Origin: Hyphomicrobiales bacterium | GTDB lineage: Bacteria > Pseudomonadota > Alphaproteobacteria > Rhizobiales > Rhizobiaceae | DNA length: 64,000 bases | Direction of reading: 5' to 3' | Assembly (NCBI GenBank): GCA_900473805.1 | Contig: UCMS01000003.1 | Coordinates: forward strand, 1 to 64,000 | Translations under genes and position numbers: made by a program | Notes under the pieces: generated by a model | The model's input: only the letters and a program-made list of their open reading frames with translations | Database searches by the model: none | What the model was told of the DNA's origin: nothing | Shown here: positions 47,668 to 56,855 of the stretch, one piece after another | How the letters are laid out: every line of letters starts with the position of its first letter | Numbering within the stretch: the first letter of the stretch is position 1

Positions 47668-48630
47668 ATGACAGACAAAAGCGCCATCCTCATCGATCTC
47701 CGGTTTGATCGCGAAAGCGTCTTGCGCGCCCTGCCGGAAGCCTTTCCGGACCGGACGGTCATCGATATGGGGGATCCTGCCAATCGTGATCGCGATCTCT
47801 CCAGTGCATCCTATGCGGTTGTCTGGAAACCGGATCCCGAGCTTTTCCGGCGTGCAAGCGGCTTGAAGGCGATTTTCTCCGGTGGCGCGGGCGTCGACCA
47901 TATCCTGTCGAATTACAATCTGCCGGACCTGCCCATCGTCCGGTTTGTCGACCGCAGCCTGACGGATCGCATGAGCGAATGGGTGGTCTGGCAATCCCTG
48001 CACCACCTGCGCAACGGATTTGTCTACGCCGATCAGCAGCGCTCCCGCGTGTGGCGCGAAATTGCTGAGCAGCCGGAGGCCCGAGATGTGACGGTGGGCA
48101 TCATGGGACTTGGCGTCCTTGGCGCCGATGCTGCGGCGAAGCTGAAGGTTTTGGGCTTTCGTGTCATTGGCTGGTCACGCAGCAAGAAGGACATTTCGGG
48201 CGTTGAAACATTTGACGCGAATGGTCTGGACGAGTTTTTGGCTCAGACCGATATCCTCGTCGGACTATTGCCGCTGACAGACGATACCCGCGGGATCTAC
48301 AACAGATCGCTGTTCTCCAGGCTGTCGCGTTCCGGAGTGCTGGGTGGTCCCATTTTTCTCAATGCAGGTCGCGGTGGCAGCCAGAACGAAGACGATCTCG
48401 TCGCCTGCCTGTCTGACGGAACGCTGAAGGCCGCCTCGCTCGACGTTTTCGTAAAGGAACCGCTCGAACGAAACAGTTCGCTGTGGGGCTTGCCGAATGT
48501 TCTGATCACACCGCATGCGGCTGCTTCCTCCGATGTGCGCGCCCTCTTTCGCCATGTCGAACAGCAAGTACGCCGGCTGGAAAACGGCGAGCCGCTGCAG
48601 TTCGTTGTGGATCGGCTTTCCGGTTACTGA
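47668..48630 (+). CDS. D-2-hydroxyacid dehydrogenase, glyoxylate/hydroxypyruvate reductase type
   Basis: A 320-residue NAD(P)-dependent enzyme of the GhrA-like group. The cofactor motif is GIMGLGVLGADAA (about residues 145-157). Catalytic residues are the Arg in NAGRGG, the Glu in KEPLERN and the His in TPHAAA. It probably reduces glyoxylate or hydroxypyruvate. The start follows yejF by 12 bases with GGAAGACAG upstream, so it may be read through from the yej operon, though no functional link is evident. Confidence 0.88.
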   Translation: MTDKSAILIDLRFDRESVLRALPEAFPDRTVIDMGDPANRDRDLSSASYAVVWKPDPELFRRASGLKAIFSGGAGVDHILSNYNLPDLPIVRFVDRSLTDRMSEWVVWQSLHHLRNGFVYADQQRSRVWREIAEQPEARDVTVGIMGLGVLGADAAAKLKVLGFRVIGWSRSKKDISGVETFDANGLDEFLAQTDILVGLLPLTDDTRGIYNRSLFSRLSRSGVLGGPIFLNAGRGGSQNEDDLVACLSDGTLKAASLDVFVKEPLERNSSLWGLPNVLITPHAAASSDVRALFRHVEQQVRRLENGEPLQFVVDRLSGY

Positions 48631-48722
48631 CGCCCGAAACCTCGGAACAATCAGTGGGTCTTCCCGTTTGCTTGATGAAGACGACGTCTCGCACGTCCTC
48701 ACCGCAACGCAGGGAGAGCCCC

Positions 48723-49019
48723 ATGAGCAGCCGAACCGACCTTCCCGACGCCACCGACCGACGGACACGCGGCTTGAAGCCTGAGCCAATGACTCCCACC
48801 GAAGCAAGACAAGGCTTCCGTGGAAAGCCGGTGCTGATTGTTCTTCTCGCGGGCTTGGTGCTGGCGATGCTCGTCTGGATACCCGCAGAATGGTGGGGAA
48901 ACTCCATCGCCCCGAGCAATCCGGCCAATGAGCCCCCGGCGCAGACCGCACCGGCCCCCAACGCCAGCGAGTCAGGCAGCCAGAACATGCCGCAATCAAA
49001 CCCGACGCCTGGGCAGTGA
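48723..49019 (+). CDS. Small single-pass membrane protein of unknown function
   Basis: A 98-residue protein. It has a charged cytoplasmic head, one strong helix (about residues 35-53, VLIVLLAGLVLAMLVWIP) and a Pro/Ala/Asn/Ser-rich tail of about 40 residues, probably periplasmic. AGGGAGAG stands before the ATG at 48723. The frame is open further upstream but there it overlaps the dehydrogenase gene in another frame. I do not recognise a family. Confidence 0.65.
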   Translation: MSSRTDLPDATDRRTRGLKPEPMTPTEARQGFRGKPVLIVLLAGLVLAMLVWIPAEWWGNSIAPSNPANEPPAQTAPAPNASESGSQNMPQSNPTPGQ

Positions 49020-49137
49020 TCCTGGCGTGGGTGACTGGACAAGATTGAACCGATTGCCGATAACAGACACCAGAAGCGGCTGCACATGGCGGCCGCTGAT
49101 CTCGACCTCCGGTCGATGATCGATAAGGCAGCGGCCA

Positions 49138-50442
49138 ATGACCAAGACTGATATCGCAACCAGGGTCTACAATCATGCCTGGAAGCTGGACCCCATCATC
49201 CGCAGCCTGATCGATACCGATTTCTACAAACTGCTGATGCTCCAGATGATCTGGAAGCTCTATCCCGACGTCCACGCGACATTCACGCTGATCAATCGAA
49301 CGACCTCTGTTCGGCTTGCAGACGAGATCGACGAGCAGGAGTTGCGCGATCAACTCGACCACGTCAGGGCTTTGCGGCTATCCAAGAAGGAGATGATCTG
49401 GCTTGCCGGCAATACCTTCTATGGCCGCGCGCAGATCTTTGAACCCGAATTCCTGGCCTGGCTGGGCAATCTGCAGCTTCCAGAATATGAGTTGACCAAG
49501 CGCGATGGCCAATACGAACTAACCTTTCATGGCCCGTGGATGGAGACGACGCTGTGGGAGATCCCAGCGCTCGCCATCATCAACGAATTGCGTTCACGCG
49601 CCGCCATGCGGTCGTTGGGCTACTTCACACTCGATGTTCTTTACGCCCGCGCCAAGGCCAAGATGTGGTCCAAGGTCGAGCGGCTGAAGGAGCTACCGGG
49701 CCTCAGGATCTCGGATTTTGGTACGCGACGTCGCCACAGCTTCCTGTGGCAGCGCTGGTGCGTCGAAGCTCTGAAGGAAGGCATTGGCCCCGCATTTACC
49801 GGCACCAGCAATGTATTGCTGGCTATGGATTCGGACCTTGAGGCTGTTGGCACGAATGCCCATGAGTTGCCGATGGTCGTCGCCGCCTTGGCGCGCAATG
49901 ATGAAGAACTCGCCGCCGCGCCCTACCGCGTCCTGAAAGATTGGAACCGCCTCTACGGTGGCAATCTCCTGATTGTCCTGCCGGATGCTTTTGGCACGAC
50001 CGCTTTCCTCCGCGATGCACCCGAATGGGTGGCCGACTGGACGGGATTCCGTCCCGACAGCGCTCCACCGATCGAAGGTGGCGAGAAGATCATCGAGTGG
50101 TGGAAGAAGATGGGACGCGATCCCCGCAAAAAATTGCTGATCTTCTCCGACGGCCTCGATGTCGACGCTATTGTCGACACCTACCGGCATTTTGCCGGTC
50201 GAGTCCGCATGAGCTTCGGCTGGGGTACCAATCTCACGAATGATTTTGCCGGTTGTGCACCGGTCGAGATTGAGGGGCTGAAGCCGATTTCCATCGTCTG
50301 CAAGGTTTCGGAAGCCAATGGCCGGCCGGCGGTGAAGCTGTCTGACAATCCGCGCAAAGCGACCGGTGAACCGGCGGAAGTCGAGCGTTACCTGCGGTTC
50401 TTCGGATCCCAGGACAGGGTCGAACAGGCCGTTCTCGTGTGA
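49138..50442 (+). CDS. pncB: Nicotinate phosphoribosyltransferase
   Basis: A 434-residue enzyme of NAD salvage joining nicotinate to PRPP with ATP hydrolysis. It shows [15 protein letters not shown] near the start, [12 protein letters not shown], and the GTNAHELPM segment whose His242 is the expected autophosphorylated residue. The phosphate-binding region near the end reads [11 protein letters not shown]. Normal length and intact. The 118 bases upstream contain no other gene. Confidence 0.95.
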   Translation: MTKTDIATRVYNHAWKLDPIIRSLIDTDFYKLLMLQMIWKLYPDVHATFTLINRTTSVRLADEIDEQELRDQLDHVRALRLSKKEMIWLAGNTFYGRAQIFEPEFLAWLGNLQLPEYELTKRDGQYELTFHGPWMETTLWEIPALAIINELRSRAAMRSLGYFTLDVLYARAKAKMWSKVERLKELPGLRISDFGTRRRHSFLWQRWCVEALKEGIGPAFTGTSNVLLAMDSDLEAVGTNAHELPMVVAALARNDEELAAAPYRVLKDWNRLYGGNLLIVLPDAFGTTAFLRDAPEWVADWTGFRPDSAPPIEGGEKIIEWWKKMGRDPRKKLLIFSDGLDVDAIVDTYRHFAGRVRMSFGWGTNLTNDFAGCAPVEIEGLKPISIVCKVSEANGRPAVKLSDNPRKATGEPAEVERYLRFFGSQDRVEQAVLV

Positions 50443-50544
50443 TCAGCCGAAGGCCTCCATTAGGGTCCTTGCATCCATCACCTCTGCCATGTTCTGTTGA
50501 GTCAGACGGGAGGGAGAAACCCGTCCGCATTGGGAGGATTGACC

Positions 50545-51009
50545 ATGGACATGCAAGGCAGTGAGCGGATCGAAGCACCTATTGATGCCGTTTGGAATGC
50601 ACTCAACGACCCCGACATATTGCGACGCGCAATTCCTGGCTGCGAGAGCCTCGAAAAGATCTCTGACACCTCCATGGTGGCCAAAGTGGTCCTGAAGATC
50701 GGGCCGATAAAGGCGAAGTTCGAAGGCGCGGTCGAACTGCAGAACCTCAATCCCCCGAGGTCCTATACGATTTCCGGCGAGGGAAAGGGAGGGCTCGCGG
50801 GCTTTGCCAAGGGCGGCGCGGATGTGTCGCTCGAGAGTGACGGGCCATCGGCAACGGTGCTGACCTACGTTGTGAAGGCGGAGGTTGGAGGCAAGATTGC
50901 CCAGCTGGGCAGCCGGCTGATCGAGTCCACCTCGAAGAAGCTCGCGGCGGAGTTCTTCGCCAATTTCGGTGCTGCGGTCGCCGCCGAAAATTCAGACATC
51001 TCGACCTGA
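50545..51009 (+). CDS. CoxG-like SRPBCC-domain protein
   Basis: A 154-residue protein of the START/SRPBCC fold resembling CoxG, the membrane-recruitment protein of carbon monoxide dehydrogenase clusters. Typical segments are APIDAVWNALNDPDILRRAIPGCESL near the start and the amphipathic C-terminal helix with ESTSKKLAAEFFANF. GGGAGG precedes the ATG at 50545. No coxSML genes lie here, so it is a stand-alone homologue and its partner is unknown. Confidence 0.85.
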   Translation: MDMQGSERIEAPIDAVWNALNDPDILRRAIPGCESLEKISDTSMVAKVVLKIGPIKAKFEGAVELQNLNPPRSYTISGEGKGGLAGFAKGGADVSLESDGPSATVLTYVVKAEVGGKIAQLGSRLIESTSKKLAAEFFANFGAAVAAENSDIST

Positions 51010-51096
51010 CCGACACCAGGACTTCCGCGTGACAGTTTTGCGCAAGCATGTCACCTCACTCTGGCTCCAGCCGAAATGATTCGGCCAGAAGGGGAC

Positions 51097-51258
51097 ATGA
51101 CGATGAACGAGGGACCGGATCAATATTTTGATCAGCAGGACATGACCGTGAAGCTGATGCTGATCGAGAACAAGTCGGACGAGCTGACCGACATCTTGGT
51201 AGAAGCACTTCAGGACGCGCTGAAGCTGCTCGACGAGGAATTCTCCACCGTCCACTGA
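51097..51258 (+). CDS. 53-residue acidic hypothetical protein
   Basis: A short, acidic and mostly helical protein (NKSDELTDILVEALQDALKLLDEEF). AAGGGG stands just before the ATG at 51097; an ATG seven codons earlier is possible. It follows the CoxG-like gene by about 90 bases and converges with tadC. I do not recognise it; the good ribosome site and codon use argue that it is real. Confidence 0.5.
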   Translation: MTMNEGPDQYFDQQDMTVKLMLIENKSDELTDILVEALQDALKLLDEEFSTVH

Positions 51259-51276
51259 TCCGATCGACCGGTTTGA

Positions 51277-52263
51277 TCAGAACCGGTCGGACACCTGGAT
51301 GCCGGCGGGGCCGAGAATGACGGCAACGAGCACGGGCAGGAAAAACAGGATCATCGGGACCGTCAGCTTTGGCGGCAGCGCGGCGGCCTTCTTCTCCGCT
51401 TCGTTCATGCGCTCGTCGCGGCCTTCCTGTGCGAGCACGCGCAGAGCCTGGGCGACCGGCGTCCCGTATCGATCGGCCTGAATCAGCGCCTGTACGACGT
51501 TTTTCACACTGTCCAGCTGCGTGCGTGTGCCCAAGTTCTCCAGCGCCTGCCGACGGTCCGGCAGGAAGGAGAGCTCTGCGGTCGTAAGCACCATTTCCTC
51601 AGCCAGTTCAGGGGATTGATCTCCGATCTCTTCTGAGACGCGACGCATGGCAGCCTCGAGCGAAATGCCTGATTCGACGCAGATCAGCATCAGATCCAGC
51701 GCATCCGGCCAAGCGCGCCGGATCGATTGCTGACGTTTGGATATGCGGTTCGAAACATAGATATTCGGCAGGTAGAAGCCAACATAGCCGCCGACGATGG
51801 TGGCGAATATGCGGATCGGCAGACCTTTGTCGGCCAGGTTCCCCAGCACGAAGATCCAGAATGCGGTGAGCAGCAATGTAGCGAACGGCAGCAGGAAGCG
51901 CGCGACCAGGAAGATATTCAGTGCATTCTGCGAACGCAGACCCGCCGCTTTCAATTTGTCGACGGTTTTGTCGTCGACGAGCGCCTTGCGCAGGTTAAAG
52001 CGCTCGACAATCTGTCGAACGGATTTGTTGTTGTTGGCGCGAAGGCTCGTCCGGCTCTGCGCTGCTTCCGCGTTCAGTTTGGCGCGCTCGCGAGCGCGGA
52101 TCTGATCGCGTTCCGTCGAAACGGCACGCATGCGCTTGTTCAGGTCACCCTTCTCGAAATAGGGCATCACCAGCGTGTAGAAGGTGCCGAAAACCGCCAG
52201 CGCCACAAGCACCGCCATGATCAGCGCAGGATTGGCGATTTGGGCTGCCCAGTCTTCGCTCAT
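51277..52263 (-). CDS. tadC: Flp pilus assembly membrane protein TadC
   Basis: A 328-residue inner-membrane platform protein of the GspF/TadC family. An N-terminal helix, a cytoplasmic domain with RRAWPDALDLMLICVESGISLEAAMRRVSEE and further helices near 130-165 and at the C-terminus are seen. It works with TadB and the ATPase to assemble the pilus. It follows tadB by 12 bases and is the last gene of the cluster; no tadD-type TPR gene follows. Confidence 0.93.
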   Translation of the reverse strand: MSEDWAAQIANPALIMAVLVALAVFGTFYTLVMPYFEKGDLNKRMRAVSTERDQIRARERAKLNAEAAQSRTSLRANNNKSVRQIVERFNLRKALVDDKTVDKLKAAGLRSQNALNIFLVARFLLPFATLLLTAFWIFVLGNLADKGLPIRIFATIVGGYVGFYLPNIYVSNRISKRQQSIRRAWPDALDLMLICVESGISLEAAMRRVSEEIGDQSPELAEEMVLTTAELSFLPDRRQALENLGTRTQLDSVKNVVQALIQADRYGTPVAQALRVLAQEGRDERMNEAEKKAAALPPKLTVPMILFFLPVLVAVILGPAGIQVSDRF

Positions 52264-52275
52264 ATCGGTGCGCTC

Positions 52276-53280
52276 CTAGATGTCGAAGTTGATCATGTTG
52301 CGCATCACCAACAGGCCAATGCTCATCCAGACGGCGGAGACGCCAAGGATCAGATGACCTCGGGAATCGGTGAACAGGATCATGATGTATTGCGGCGAAG
52401 TCAGGTAGACGAGGAAAGCCACGATGAACGGCAAGGCGCCGATGATGGCGGCGGAAGCCTTGGCCTCCATCGACAGAGCCTGAACCTTTGCCTTCATCTT
52501 TTTCCGGTCGCGCAACACGCGGGATAGATTTGACAATGCTTCGGAAAGGTTGCCGCCTGCTTGTCCCTGGATTGCGATGACGATCGCGAAGAAACTGATC
52601 TCCGACAGCGGCATGGTCGAATGCATGCGTGCAATGGAATCAGGTACGCTGAGCCCGAGCTGTTGTGACTCGACAACCCGGCGGAACTCCGTCTTGACCG
52701 GTTCCTGACCATCCGATGCGATCATGCGGATCGCATCATTGAGGGGTAGACCCGATCGGATCGAGCGGACCATGACATCGAGCGAGTTCGGAAACTCCTC
52801 CAGAAACTGTTTCTGACGGCGCTTGACGAGGAAATTGACGACCCACCGGGGCAGTCCGAGGGCCGAAACGAAGGTCAGTCCGAGCATGACGAGCGGCGGC
52901 ATGCCGGCAAGCAGGGTCATCAGAAGAACAACAACGCCCAGGACAACGCTGAAGAGATAGAACTGAACCGGCGTAATCGACAGCCCGGCCTGGATAATCC
53001 GTGATTTCAGGCTCGTTTCGTTGGCCTTCTTGGATTTTTCCTGCTGCTTCTTCTCGAGCTCCTTGAGGGAGTCCTGAACCGACTTGCGACGCTTCGATAT
53101 CTCCTGGACTCGGTCCCGGGCGGCCTTGACCTGACCCATGTCGGTCTCGGCCGCTTTCACCCGATTGATTCGGTTTGCCGTCTTCTTTTCGGTCTCCATC
53201 CTGGTGTAGAGAAGACTGTAGGCGATCGCTGCCGTGGAAACCGCAACCAGCAGGACGATGCCGAGTATGGTCGGGTTCAT
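52276..53280 (-). CDS. tadB: Flp pilus assembly membrane protein TadB
   Basis: A 334-residue inner-membrane protein of the GspF/TadB family, paralogous to its neighbour. It has an N-terminal helix, a highly charged coiled stretch (about residues 35-90), a central segment EEFPNSLDVMVRSIRSGLPLNDAIR and C-terminal helices. The start at 53280 lies four bases after the ATPase stop region. The longer frame to 53427 overlaps the ATPase gene and is rejected. Confidence 0.92.
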   Translation of the reverse strand: MNPTILGIVLLVAVSTAAIAYSLLYTRMETEKKTANRINRVKAAETDMGQVKAARDRVQEISKRRKSVQDSLKELEKKQQEKSKKANETSLKSRIIQAGLSITPVQFYLFSVVLGVVVLLMTLLAGMPPLVMLGLTFVSALGLPRWVVNFLVKRRQKQFLEEFPNSLDVMVRSIRSGLPLNDAIRMIASDGQEPVKTEFRRVVESQQLGLSVPDSIARMHSTMPLSEISFFAIVIAIQGQAGGNLSEALSNLSRVLRDRKKMKAKVQALSMEAKASAAIIGALPFIVAFLVYLTSPQYIMILFTDSRGHLILGVSAVWMSIGLLVMRNMINFDI

Positions 53281-53284
53281 CGGC

Positions 53285-54769
53285 TCAGATCCCCTTCGAT
53301 TTCTGTTCCATGGCGTCGAGAGCCGCCGCGAGGCGACGATCCTCGTTATAATAGCGAGCCCGATCCCAGAAATGCGGCTTGCCGATCCCGGTCGACATAT
53401 GCCGGCCGATGATCTTGCCGCCCGCATCCTCGCCCTCGATTTCGTAGCGCATCAGGTCCTGGGTGATGATCACGTCACCTTCCATCCCGATGACTTCGGT
53501 GATGTGGGTGATGCGGCGCGAACCATCGCGCAGGCGGGCAGCCTGGATGATGACGTCGATCGAGCCGGAGATGATCTCGCGCACGGTCTTGGCCGGCAGC
53601 GAGAAGCCGCCCATGGCGATCATCGATTCCATACGGCTCAGGCATTCGCGCGGCGTGTTGGCGTGGATCGTGCCCATCGAGCCGTCGTGACCGGTGTTCA
53701 TCGCCTGCAACAGGTCGAAGACCTCAGGTCCGCGCACTTCACCGACGATGATGCGTTCGGGGCGCATACGCAGGCAGTTCTTCACGAGATCGCGCATGGT
53801 GATCTCGCCTTCGCCCTCGATATTTGGCGGGCGCGTTTCCAGACGCACGACATGCGGCTGCTGCAGCTGCAGTTCGGCCGTGTCTTCGCAGGTGATGATG
53901 CGCTCGTCTGAATCGATGAAGCCGGTCAGGCAGTTCAGAAGCGTCGTCTTACCCGAGCCGGTGCCGCCCGAGATGACGACGTTGCAGCGAACGCGGCCGA
54001 TGATCTGCAGAACCTCGGCACCTTCCGGCGTGATGGCGCCGAACTTGACGAGCTGGGCAAGGTTCAGCTTGTCCTTCTTGAACTTACGAATGGTGAGCGC
54101 CGGCCCGTCGATCGCGAGCGGCGGAGCAATGACGTTGACACGCGAGCCGTCGGGCAGACGCGCGTCGCAGATCGGGCTCGATTCGTCGACACGACGGCCG
54201 ACCTGGCTCACGATACGCTGGCAGATCGACAGAAGCTGGGAATTGTCGCGGAAGCGGATTTCCGACTCGATCGTCTTGCCGCCGACTTCGATGAATGTCT
54301 GGCCGGCACCATTGACCATGATATCGGCGATGTCGTCACGCGCGAGCAGCGGCTCGAGCGGACCATAACCCAGAACGTCGTTGCAGATGTCTTCGAGCAG
54401 TTCTTCCTGCTCTGAGATCGACATCGCGAAATTCTTGATGGTGATAATGTCATTGACGATGTCGCGGATTTCTTCGCGCGCGCTTTCGCCGTCGAGCTTC
54501 GCCAGCTGCGACAGATCGATGGTGTCGATCAGCGCGGAGAAGACCTTGCTCTTGGTATCGTAATAGTCCTCGGTCCGGGGCGCCTTCTTGCGGACGGCAC
54601 CGGGCATCGAGGGCGGTGTCACTTGAAGGCGAGTGCTGGCTTCGGGGCTTCCCGGCTCGATCAGGCTCGTGCTTGAGCGCGCCGCAGGCACGGCAGCCGC
54701 GGGTGCCGGCATCGTGCCGGTAACCGAACCTCCCTTGCCGAAACCGTCGTTTCCGCGTTTGCCAAACAT
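53285..54769 (-). CDS. cpaF: Flp pilus assembly ATPase TadA/CpaF
   Basis: A 494-residue secretion ATPase. A Pro/Ala-rich N-terminus (about 1-65) precedes the CpaF domain. Walker A reads ISGGTGSGKTTLL (about residues 265-278), then come the Asp box and His box and Walker B MRPERIIVGEVRGPE. It powers pilin polymerisation and possibly retraction. It follows cpaE by 26 bases on the minus strand. Confidence 0.95.
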   Translation of the reverse strand: MFGKRGNDGFGKGGSVTGTMPAPAAAVPAARSSTSLIEPGSPEASTRLQVTPPSMPGAVRKKAPRTEDYYDTKSKVFSALIDTIDLSQLAKLDGESAREEIRDIVNDIITIKNFAMSISEQEELLEDICNDVLGYGPLEPLLARDDIADIMVNGAGQTFIEVGGKTIESEIRFRDNSQLLSICQRIVSQVGRRVDESSPICDARLPDGSRVNVIAPPLAIDGPALTIRKFKKDKLNLAQLVKFGAITPEGAEVLQIIGRVRCNVVISGGTGSGKTTLLNCLTGFIDSDERIITCEDTAELQLQQPHVVRLETRPPNIEGEGEITMRDLVKNCLRMRPERIIVGEVRGPEVFDLLQAMNTGHDGSMGTIHANTPRECLSRMESMIAMGGFSLPAKTVREIISGSIDVIIQAARLRDGSRRITHITEVIGMEGDVIITQDLMRYEIEGEDAGGKIIGRHMSTGIGKPHFWDRARYYNEDRRLAAALDAMEQKSKGI

Positions 54770-54795
54770 GAGTTCTACCTATTCCTGTCCGAGGT

Positions 54796-56085
54796 CTATT
54801 TCTTCCGCAGCTTTTCAAGCAGCGATCCGAGTCCGGCCCGTTTCGGCTTCTTGATGGTGGCCCGTCCGGTAACGAGGTGTGCAAGCTGACTGAACGTCTC
54901 CGCGATCGGCGACTTGGCATCCACTTCCGGGATCATCCGACCACTGTTTGCGGCGCCGCCGAAGAGCTGCGCATCAAAGGGAATGATGGCCACCGGCTCG
55001 AGTTCGAGCGGTTCGAAGAAGTCCTGGGGTGAAATCTCCGGCCTTTTCGGCATGCCGACCTGGTTGAGCACCAGATGAGGCGGCTTGTCGTTGGGGCGCA
55101 GCTTCTTCAAAGCGTCGAGCATGTTTTTCATGTTGCGCAGATTGGCGAGATCCGGCGCACAGGTGATCACGACTTCGTCCACATCCGCGAGCACGGCGCG
55201 GGTCCAGTCGGCCCAGGTATGCGGCAGGTCGAGCACGCTGATCGGGGCATTGCGCTGCAGAAGATCGAGGATCGGCTGGAAGGCACCGCGTTCGTAGTCG
55301 TAGCCCCTGTCGAGCAGCGACGGCGCCGCCAGCAGCGAGAGGTTCTGTCCGCAATTGGTGAGCAGACGGTCGAGAAAGACCTCGTCCAGTCTCTCCGGTG
55401 AAAAGACGGCCTCTGCCATGCCCTGGGCCGGATCCTGGTCAAAGTCGATGTTTGCAGTTCCAAACGGCAGGTCGAGATCGGCCAGCACCGTTTCGGTGGA
55501 GAACAAGGATGCGATGTCGAAGGCGCAGTTGTGGGCGATGGTGGAGGAACCGACACCCCCTTTGGCGCCGATGAACGCGATAGTCCGGCCAAGCGGCTCC
55601 GCTTCCGGATCGACGAAGATGGAGGCAATCGCGGCCATGATGTCCGCCATGGAGAAGGGCGAAACGATGTATTCCGAAATGCCGCTGCGAATGAGTTCGC
55701 GATAGAGCGAGATGTCGTTGTGCCGTCCCACCACGATCACACGGGAACTGGGATCGCAGACTTCGGCAAGAGGCGTCAGTTCGGCCATCAGATCGCGTGG
55801 GCCGGCCTCGGTCTCCAGGATGATCAGGTTCGGCGTCGGCGTCGTGGCGAACATTGCTGCAGCCGCCGCGATATTGCCGCGCGTCACCCGCAGGCTCACC
55901 CGTGCCATGCGGCGGTCACCCGCACACTGCTGCATGATGGTGTGCACGCCCTCGCTAATGCAGAAGGCGTGGACGGAAATGCGGGGCAGGGGACGAAGGG
56001 CTTCGACGTCGCCGGCGACAGATCTCTCGGCAGCGGAGCGGTCTCCACCGATATTGTCCTCGAATTCGTAGTCGATCGCGTTCAT
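54796..56085 (-). CDS. cpaE: Pilus assembly protein CpaE (MinD/ParA-like localisation ATPase)
   Basis: A 429-residue cytoplasmic protein. The N-terminal half is receiver-like (VIVVGRHNDISLYRELIRSGISEYIVSPF). The C-terminal half is a P-loop ATPase of the ParA/MinD type with a deviant Walker A, AFIGAKGGVGSSTIAHN. In Caulobacter CpaE places the pilus machinery at the pole. A basic tail (KKPKRAGLGSLLEKLRKK) may bind membrane or DNA. Confidence 0.92.
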   Translation of the reverse strand: MNAIDYEFEDNIGGDRSAAERSVAGDVEALRPLPRISVHAFCISEGVHTIMQQCAGDRRMARVSLRVTRGNIAAAAAMFATTPTPNLIILETEAGPRDLMAELTPLAEVCDPSSRVIVVGRHNDISLYRELIRSGISEYIVSPFSMADIMAAIASIFVDPEAEPLGRTIAFIGAKGGVGSSTIAHNCAFDIASLFSTETVLADLDLPFGTANIDFDQDPAQGMAEAVFSPERLDEVFLDRLLTNCGQNLSLLAAPSLLDRGYDYERGAFQPILDLLQRNAPISVLDLPHTWADWTRAVLADVDEVVITCAPDLANLRNMKNMLDALKKLRPNDKPPHLVLNQVGMPKRPEISPQDFFEPLELEPVAIIPFDAQLFGGAANSGRMIPEVDAKSPIAETFSQLAHLVTGRATIKKPKRAGLGSLLEKLRKK

Positions 56086-56119
56086 GCTGCTTTCCTGTCC
56101 TTCAGGGACGCGTTACCGG

Positions 56120-56794
56120 TCACTTGGTCGACGTATCGCTGCCTTGGCGATAGAGCCCGATCACCGTCGACCGACGGGTGGCGTCGATCGGTGCCATGGC
56201 CCGCGGCGTCATGAGGTCCATCGGATTGGCGATCTGCGCGGCCAGGTTGCTCTGCGTCGCGCAGCCGAAATTGTGATAGTTCTTGTTGGCCATGGTATTG
56301 TTGGTCAGGTCCTCCGGCCATTCGCCGCAGGGATTGGTCATCGCGGTCATCGCGACATAGCTCAGCCGGATAGGAGCCACGTCACCGCTGGCTTGAGCCT
56401 GATAGCTTGTCTCGATGATCTTGTTTGCGGCCACTCCCCGTGTGGTGAGCACGTCACGGATCTGTTTGCGCAGGGCTGATGCGGCGCCGGAATTGGCAGA
56501 ACCCTGCGGCAAGATGATCTGGATCGTACCGGATGACGTCGACAGATAGTCATTGGCGAAGCCGCCGATCGAATCACGAAGTCCATTGGTCAGCTTGCGG
56601 TCGCCGCTGGCAACCGGCACATCGAGGGTGTGCTCCACTTCGCTGAGCATGATCGGGTGACGGGTTCGATAGTCGTCCGGAATGGCGGATGTCGACATGC
56701 CATCCTTGTTCATGTTGCCACAACCGGCAAGCATGACGGAGGCGCCGGCGATGGCGGCCGCCAGAACGAGACGAGGCAGGGTGCGCGTGGCCAT
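56120..56794 (-). CDS. cpaD: Pilus assembly lipoprotein CpaD
   Basis: A 224-residue outer-membrane-associated lipoprotein of the CpaD family. The signal ends MLAGC with the lipidated Cys near residue 25. CGEWPEDLT and a conserved NFGCATQSNLAAQIANPMDL segment mark the family. I chose the ATG at 56794, with AGGA five bases upstream; the ATG at 56836 is an alternative. It lies between secretin and cpaE and probably helps the secretin assemble. Confidence 0.88.
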   Translation of the reverse strand: MATRTLPRLVLAAAIAGASVMLAGCGNMNKDGMSTSAIPDDYRTRHPIMLSEVEHTLDVPVASGDRKLTNGLRDSIGGFANDYLSTSSGTIQIILPQGSANSGAASALRKQIRDVLTTRGVAANKIIETSYQAQASGDVAPIRLSYVAMTAMTNPCGEWPEDLTNNTMANKNYHNFGCATQSNLAAQIANPMDLMTPRAMAPIDATRRSTVIGLYRQGSDTSTK

Positions 56795-56855
56795 GGGTTC
56801 CTGGCTTTCGATGGTCTTGAGCGGTACGATCGTCATGTGTCTCGTTGAACCTCGC

